Source: Lachnospiraceae bacterium (GTDB lineage Bacteria > Bacillota > Clostridia > Lachnospirales > Lachnospiraceae). Taken from it: 64,000 bases of DNA. The notes beneath the pieces are model-generated. The model saw only the letters and a program-made list of their open reading frames with translations, had not been told where the DNA came from and searched no databases. Each line of letters begins with the position of its first letter. The stretch's first letter is position 1. Of this stretch, positions 59,973 through 64,000 are shown piece by piece. A program made the translations under genes and the position numbers. The stretch is from positions 16,401 through 80,400 of the forward strand of contig JAFYDI010000114.1 of the NCBI GenBank assembly GCA_017544835.1, in the 5' to 3' direction.

Positions 59973-62381
59973 ATGGAAAAATGGGCCAGGCTTCTTTACC
60001 AGCCTGCACTTCCGCTTTATGAAGGCAGACGGGTTACGGCAAGCCCCGAACATATAGGCATAGCGAGAAGAGCGGCAACGGAAGGTATGGTTTTGCTAAA
60101 GAACACAGACTCGGCGCTCCCGCTTGGTCCTAAGGAAAAAGTGGTTCTGCTTGGAAAGGCATCGGTTGAATATATAAAAGGCGGCGGCGGCTCCGGAGAC
60201 GTGTCCTGTGCGTATGTCCGCTCCCTCTATGAAGGATTTAAGTTTCGCGGTGTAAAGCCCTTTGAGCCCGTGGCGAATTTTTACAGAGAGGAATTAAAGA
60301 AGCAGTATGACGAAGGCTTCATACCGGGCATGACGGCAGAACCTGCGATTCCGGGCGAATTGCTGGAGGCCGCAGCCGGTTTTTCCGATACTGCGGTAAT
60401 AGTATTAAACCGTTATTCGGCTGAAGGATGGGACCGCTGCAGTATAGAATGCAACAACGAATTCAATCCATGGCCGGAGACTCCGAGCTTACCGAAGCTT
60501 TCCGAAGGACTGTTTCCCAAGGGCGACTTTTATCTGTCACCTGCCGAAGAAGAAATGATAGAGACGGTCACGGATAAGTTTAAGAAGGTGGTCGCAGTGC
60601 TTAATACCGGCGGTGTGACGGACTGCAGGTGGATACGTGACAATGCGAAGATTTCGGCGGCGCTCTACATGGGCCAGGCCGGTATGGAAGGCGGTCTTGC
60701 GGCAGCAGACATACTGTTGGGTTACGAAAACCCCTCAGGAAAGCTTGCGGATACTTTTGCGGGTGAACTGTCCGATTATCCGTCCACGGAAGGCTTTCAT
60801 GATTCTTTTGACTATGTGGAATATAACGAAGACATTTATGTGGGCTACAGGTATTTTGAAACAATACCCGGGGCGGCAGAGAAGGTTATATATCCCTTTG
60901 GATACGGGCTTTCATATACTTCTTTTGAGGAGAATGCGGTAAGGGTTTGTAAGGCCGGCGACGGCTTTGATATAGACGTAAAAGTAACCAATACAGGCTC
61001 TCTAAAGGGCAAGGATGTGGTAGCAGTGTATGTATCGGCGCCTGCCGGAAAACTCGGTAAGGCGGCAAGGGTTTTGGGGGATTTTGCCAAGACTGAGAAT
61101 CTGTTGCCGCGAGAGAGCATGGTGGTTTCTTTGCACGTGAGCAGGTATTTGCTTGCGTCCTACGACGACCTTGGCAGTGTGTGCGAGGCTTCCTACGTAC
61201 TCGAGGCCGGTCACTATGAGTTCTTTCTCGGAGCCAATGTGCGTACGGCCCGAAAGCTTGATTATGAATATGTGCTTGAGCGTGACGAAGTATTGTGCAG
61301 GCTTTCGCACAAGGTTGTGCCTTCGGAGCTTACAAAACGTATGTTGAGCGACGGTTCTTACGAAGATATGCCGCAGGGACCTCACAAGGACATAAACGAG
61401 TGCCTGCTTAAGAGAGTGGAGCCGGGAACTGAAGAGGCTATGGCTCCCGAAGTGCGACATGTCGGAAGGCATCTGCTGATGAAGACTGTCAAAGAAGGGG
61501 CACATACCCTTAAGGACGTGGCTGACGGAAAGGTTACTCTTGATGAATTTGCGGCACAGCTTAATGATGATGAACTCATTTTTTTGATAGGGGGACAGCC
61601 CAATACGGGTGTCGGCAATGTATACGGCTTTGGTAACATGCCCGAGTACGGCATCCCCAACGCGCAGACCGCAGACGGCCCCGCGGGAGTCAGAATTGCC
61701 AAAGAAACAGGCATTGTGACAACCGCATTCCCCAGCGCAACCGTAATAGCCAATTCCTGGAACCGTGAAATTGCCCGTGAAGTGGGCTTTGCGGGCGGCG
61801 AGGAACTCAAGGAAAACAACCTCTGCGTGTGGCTTACTCCGGCCGTCAACATTCACAGAAATCCTATGTGCGGCAGGAACTTTGAGTACTTTTCGGAGGA
61901 CCCTTACCTGACCGGCAAACTGGCCGGAGCGTTGGTACAGGGCATACAGGCCAATAACATGGGTGCCTGCGTCAAGCATTTTGCGTGCAACAACAAGGAA
62001 ACGAACCGCAAACACTCGGATTCGAGAGTTTCGGAGCGGGCCCTGAGAGAAATATATTTAAAGGCTTTTGAAATCATTGTAAAAGACGCCGATCCCTACA
62101 CCATAATGTCCTCTTATAACGCAATAAACGGCGTGAGAGCTTCGGAAAATAAAGAACTTCTTACAGGAATTCTGCGTGACGAATGGCACTATGAGGGACT
62201 TGTCATGACCGACTGGTGGTGCCGCTCCGAGGAATACAGAGAGATACTGGCGGGCAACGACCTTAAGATGGCAACAGGCTATCCCGAGCGTGTCAGAGAA
62301 GCCATGGAGCTTGGAGCACTGGGCCGCGACGACCTGCTAATATGCGCGAAGAGAGTTCTTGCGACGATTTTGAAGTTTTGA
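59973..62381 (+). CDS. GH3 beta-glucosidase with reversed domain order
   Basis: An 802-residue GH3 enzyme. The (alpha/beta)6 sandwich that normally comes second is at the N-terminus (AATEGMVLLKNTDSALPL, about 30-310). A fibronectin III-like domain follows (about 320-430). The catalytic barrel is last (about 530-800), with TADGPAGVR, TPAVNIHRNPMCGRNFEYFSEDP, KHFACNNKETNR and the nucleophile D747 in VMTDWW. This order is known from Butyrivibrio fibrisolvens and Ruminococcus albus beta-glucosidases. It has no signal peptide and ends the rightward operon, so it acts on imported beta-glucosides together with the GH1 enzyme. Confidence 0.94.
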   Translation: MEKWARLLYQPALPLYEGRRVTASPEHIGIARRAATEGMVLLKNTDSALPLGPKEKVVLLGKASVEYIKGGGGSGDVSCAYVRSLYEGFKFRGVKPFEPVANFYREELKKQYDEGFIPGMTAEPAIPGELLEAAAGFSDTAVIVLNRYSAEGWDRCSIECNNEFNPWPETPSLPKLSEGLFPKGDFYLSPAEEEMIETVTDKFKKVVAVLNTGGVTDCRWIRDNAKISAALYMGQAGMEGGLAAADILLGYENPSGKLADTFAGELSDYPSTEGFHDSFDYVEYNEDIYVGYRYFETIPGAAEKVIYPFGYGLSYTSFEENAVRVCKAGDGFDIDVKVTNTGSLKGKDVVAVYVSAPAGKLGKAARVLGDFAKTENLLPRESMVVSLHVSRYLLASYDDLGSVCEASYVLEAGHYEFFLGANVRTARKLDYEYVLERDEVLCRLSHKVVPSELTKRMLSDGSYEDMPQGPHKDINECLLKRVEPGTEEAMAPEVRHVGRHLLMKTVKEGAHTLKDVADGKVTLDEFAAQLNDDELIFLIGGQPNTGVGNVYGFGNMPEYGIPNAQTADGPAGVRIAKETGIVTTAFPSATVIANSWNREIAREVGFAGGEELKENNLCVWLTPAVNIHRNPMCGRNFEYFSEDPYLTGKLAGALVQGIQANNMGACVKHFACNNKETNRKHSDSRVSERALREIYLKAFEIIVKDADPYTIMSSYNAINGVRASENKELLTGILRDEWHYEGLVMTDWWCRSEEYREILAGNDLKMATGYPERVREAMELGALGRDDLLICAKRVLATILKF

Positions 62382-62419
62382 TAAGGCAACAAGCTTAATT
62401 TTTCATAGTACCCTTCAGA

Positions 62420-62450
62420 AAAGGCTATCACTTCGGTGGTAGCTTTTTTG
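62420..62450 (+). terminator. Terminator of the rightward sugar operon
   Basis: AAGGCTATCAC and GTGGTAGCTTTT pair with a TTCG tetraloop and one or two G-U pairs, followed by a T run. A 12-nt near-perfect tandem repeat (AGGGAACCCCTT, AGGGAGCCCCTT) follows at 62471-62494. Confidence 0.85.
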
Positions 62451-62519
62451 CACGGCGCCGTCCCCCTACAAGGGAACCCCTTAGGGAGCCCCTTATATTA
62501 GTTCATTCATCTAAACAAA

Positions 62520-63416
62520 CTAATCATTAATGATGATTTTGCAAGTTTTCAAAGCGTCTACACCATTCTCACTTATCCATCTTGAGATTTCCTCTTTGTT
62601 CCACCGACAATTCATAAAAATATCACTGTCAGGTGTGAATTCTATTACAACACCGCTCTTATGAGCATCCGGCGTTTCAATAAGAGGATGCTGGGCAATA
62701 CCCTTGATATAGTCCTGCAAGTAACATTTCCCGTTTCGATATACGGTCACTTTCATCCTTTCGGAAAGTGCGTTCACTGTCTTGATTTCATCCAAGACCA
62801 AATTGTCCGCTAACAAGTATTCTTTCTTTGAAATAAGCTTTCCCTCAAAAATCTTTGGCAGAATATCTTCGCCCTTTTCTACAGGAATTCCTCTGCCGTC
62901 ATCAGATATTCTTACACCGTTTCCTTCCAAAAATGAAACAACGATTTCGCTGCAAAAGCCTTCTTTTGCCTCTTCAAGACAATTTTTCAACACCTCAAAC
63001 AGTAACATGTGCATTCCCGAATTAAGATCCATTTTTTCAACCTCCTCGTTTACATTAAGATTTCTTTTGCACAGATTTTTTGAAACTTCCGGCAAAAGAT
63101 ATTCCTTCATGTTTCTCTTTACAATATTCGGAGATGATCCAAACAAGCCCTTAAACGATCTTGTATAGCCTTCATGAGAATCAAAAGAATATTTTATCGC
63201 GATATCAATAATCTTCATTCCGTCAAGCAAATCCAATACAGAATGTTGAAGCTTTCTGATTCTTATATACTCACTCACCGGCAACCCGACAGTCTTAACA
63301 AAGCTCCGGCTGAAATGAAATGGACTGTAGCCGGCATAAGCGGCAATATCCTTAAGCCCAATATCTTCTGTAATGTTTTCTTCAATGTAATCTATTACTC
63401 CCTCAAGGTCGTTCAT
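62520..63416 (-). CDS. AraC-type DNA-binding domain fused to a GyrB-like GHKL domain
   Basis: A 298-residue chimera. Residues 1-105 are an AraC double helix-turn-helix (LKDIAAYAGYSPFHFSRSFVK, IIDIAIKYSFDSHEGYTRSFK). Residues 130-265 resemble the ATPase domain of DNA gyrase B: MHMLLFEVLKNCLEEA keeps the N-box Asn (N145), SDDGRGIPV (171-179) is the G1 box, TVNALSE (213-219) is the helix after the lid, and SGVVIEFTPD (254-263) is the G3 strand. The glycine-rich lid GxHGxG expected at about 200-212 is absent (LLADNLVLDEIK), so it may bind nucleotide without hydrolysing it. GGAGG precedes the ATG. No gyrase subunit is adjacent. Confidence 0.85.
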   Translation of the reverse strand: MNDLEGVIDYIEENITEDIGLKDIAAYAGYSPFHFSRSFVKTVGLPVSEYIRIRKLQHSVLDLLDGMKIIDIAIKYSFDSHEGYTRSFKGLFGSSPNIVKRNMKEYLLPEVSKNLCKRNLNVNEEVEKMDLNSGMHMLLFEVLKNCLEEAKEGFCSEIVVSFLEGNGVRISDDGRGIPVEKGEDILPKIFEGKLISKKEYLLADNLVLDEIKTVNALSERMKVTVYRNGKCYLQDYIKGIAQHPLIETPDAHKSGVVIEFTPDSDIFMNCRWNKEEISRWISENGVDALKTCKIIIND

Positions 63417-63510
63417 GCTTATTCTCTCCTCCGATACAATTATATTAGCAAAAGAAAGTCTGAATTTCTTGATATTCTATGCTGCTTATCACTAGTCTCG
63501 TCGCTATCAA

Positions 63511-63540
63511 AAAAGACCTCCCCAAACTCGGGAGGCCTTG
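63511..63540 (-). terminator. Terminator of the flavin reductase-like gene
   Basis: On the minus strand, AAGGCCTCCC pairs with GGGAGGTCTT, followed by a six-T run. It lies 80 nt after the stop at 63620. Confidence 0.82.
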
Positions 63541-63605
63541 AGGGTAATCAGACTTTTTGAGGGGCACTCTTTTTGAGGTTTAAACTTGAGGGGCAGATTT
63601 GAGGG
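63539..63605. repeat. Five direct TTGAGG repeats
   Basis: TTGAGG(G) occurs at 63539, 63557, 63573, 63586 and 63599, at 13-18 nt steps and in one orientation, in the gap between the flavin reductase-like and AraC-GHKL genes. Such iterated direct sites can bind a regulator; here they lie downstream of one gene and about 125 nt upstream of the other. Confidence 0.5.
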
Positions 63606-63619
63606 TCTGGATTCATTTT

Positions 63620-64000
63620 TTAATACTCCATAACATCAATTTTCTTTTGCAGTACTCCTGCGTAATCATGTGCGGTTTTGCCTACATTTTCGGGATTGAC
63701 CTGATAGTGGATGTTATATAGGATCCCGCTTTCTCCGGTTCTGTCAGGTAAATGCTTTTCATCGATATGAAGGCCGATCACCTCAAGGCAAAGCATTGCA
63801 TGGTCATCACCGGGAACTATTTCTTTTTCCCATTTGAGCTTACATTCAAGATTCATGAAGCATTCCTGTACCAGTGGTGCATTAACCCAAGATGCCTTTT
63901 CTACAGTAAGCCCGGATGCTGTGATCTCGTCTTCCTCATACTGATTGTTCTTGATGGTGCTCATACAAGCGGCATGATATTCTGCCGACATGAAATTGAT
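63620..64000 (-). CDS. Flavin reductase family protein, C-terminal part
   Basis: The frame is open through the right edge of the window, so at least 126 residues of a longer protein are seen. INFMSAEYHAACMSTIK followed by EITASGLTVEKASWVNAPLVQECFMNLECK matches the flavin reductase-like FMN-binding domain (the 'AGLT...P.V.E....LEC' block). These proteins bind FMN and reduce flavins or act as oxidoreductases. The N-terminal FMN-binding half is outside the window. The terminator at 63511 follows it. Confidence 0.82.
   Translation of the reverse strand: MNFMSAEYHAACMSTIKNNQYEEDEITASGLTVEKASWVNAPLVQECFMNLECKLKWEKEIVPGDDHAMLCLEVIGLHIDEKHLPDRTGESGILYNIHYQVNPENVGKTAHDYAGVLQKKIDVMEY

Noticed and set aside
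60637..62015. Long frames on both strands inside the GH3 gene (up to 337 residues)
   Set aside because: Shadow frames; the GH3 frame has all catalytic motifs and a good start.

Overview
The window looks like chromosomal DNA of a Lachnospiraceae-type Clostridia bacterium (close to Butyrivibrio, Roseburia and relatives). This is inferred from gene content, not from a marker gene. Pointers are strong AGGAGG ribosome binding sites, a DUF1836 protein, a YerC/TrpR-like regulator, the long Clostridia-type HisA, a queuine-salvage gene pair, singleton lysine, glycine and preQ1 riboswitches, LplB/YtcP-type sugar permeases and a GH3 enzyme with reversed domain order as described in Butyrivibrio and Ruminococcus. 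No rRNA, tRNA, CRISPR array, transposase or phage gene was found.

Layout. 1-3190: the tail of a TrkA-type protein, a five-unit array of 36-nt interrupted palindromes, an ECF sigma factor with a membrane partner, and a 172-bp inverted-repeat element. 3192-7840: typA, a CAP-domain protein, and a small membrane protein/XRE regulator pair. 7870-10715: a lysine riboswitch with terminator driving dapA-dapB and a hisA broken by one frameshift. 10900-20740: housekeeping and signalling genes (cold shock protein, inactive M23-like protein with bactofilin, TrpR-like regulator, DUF1836, Hpt protein, SPFH protein, chemoreceptor, sugar-kinase-like protein, SIMPL protein, XRE-desulfoferrodoxin fusion). 20787-22430: a queuine lyase-like radical SAM protein and YhhQ transporter behind a preQ1-type riboswitch. 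22500-32570: MgtC, YczE, lipoproteins, a glycine-riboswitch-controlled Na+/alanine symporter, an Fe-alcohol dehydrogenase, an EAL phosphodiesterase and an M13 peptidase lipoprotein. 32592-35377: a four-gene SOS mutagenesis operon with two abutting LexA boxes. 35532-37164: a second ECF sigma/membrane partner pair, paralogous to the first.

40350-62381 is a carbohydrate-use island. The first operon holds a GH29 fucosidase-like enzyme, two permeases, a binding protein, a membrane-anchored AraC regulator and a second GH29-like enzyme. Next come two transport operons on either side of a LacI gene: permease-permease-binding protein leftwards, and binding protein-permease-permease-GH1-GH3 rightwards. 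The dyad CGAAA-N4-TTTCG recurs at both promoters and over the lacI ribosome binding site, which points to one regulon. No sugar ATPase is present, so the permeases probably share an MsmX-type ATPase encoded elsewhere.

The strongest candidates for something undescribed are the AraC-type DNA-binding domain fused to a GyrB-like GHKL domain that has lost its ATP-lid glycines (62520-63416), the array of 9-18-9 palindromes with a compensatory base change (164-484), and an unrecognised structured leader ending in a strong terminator ahead of the fucosidase operon (about 40000-40265).
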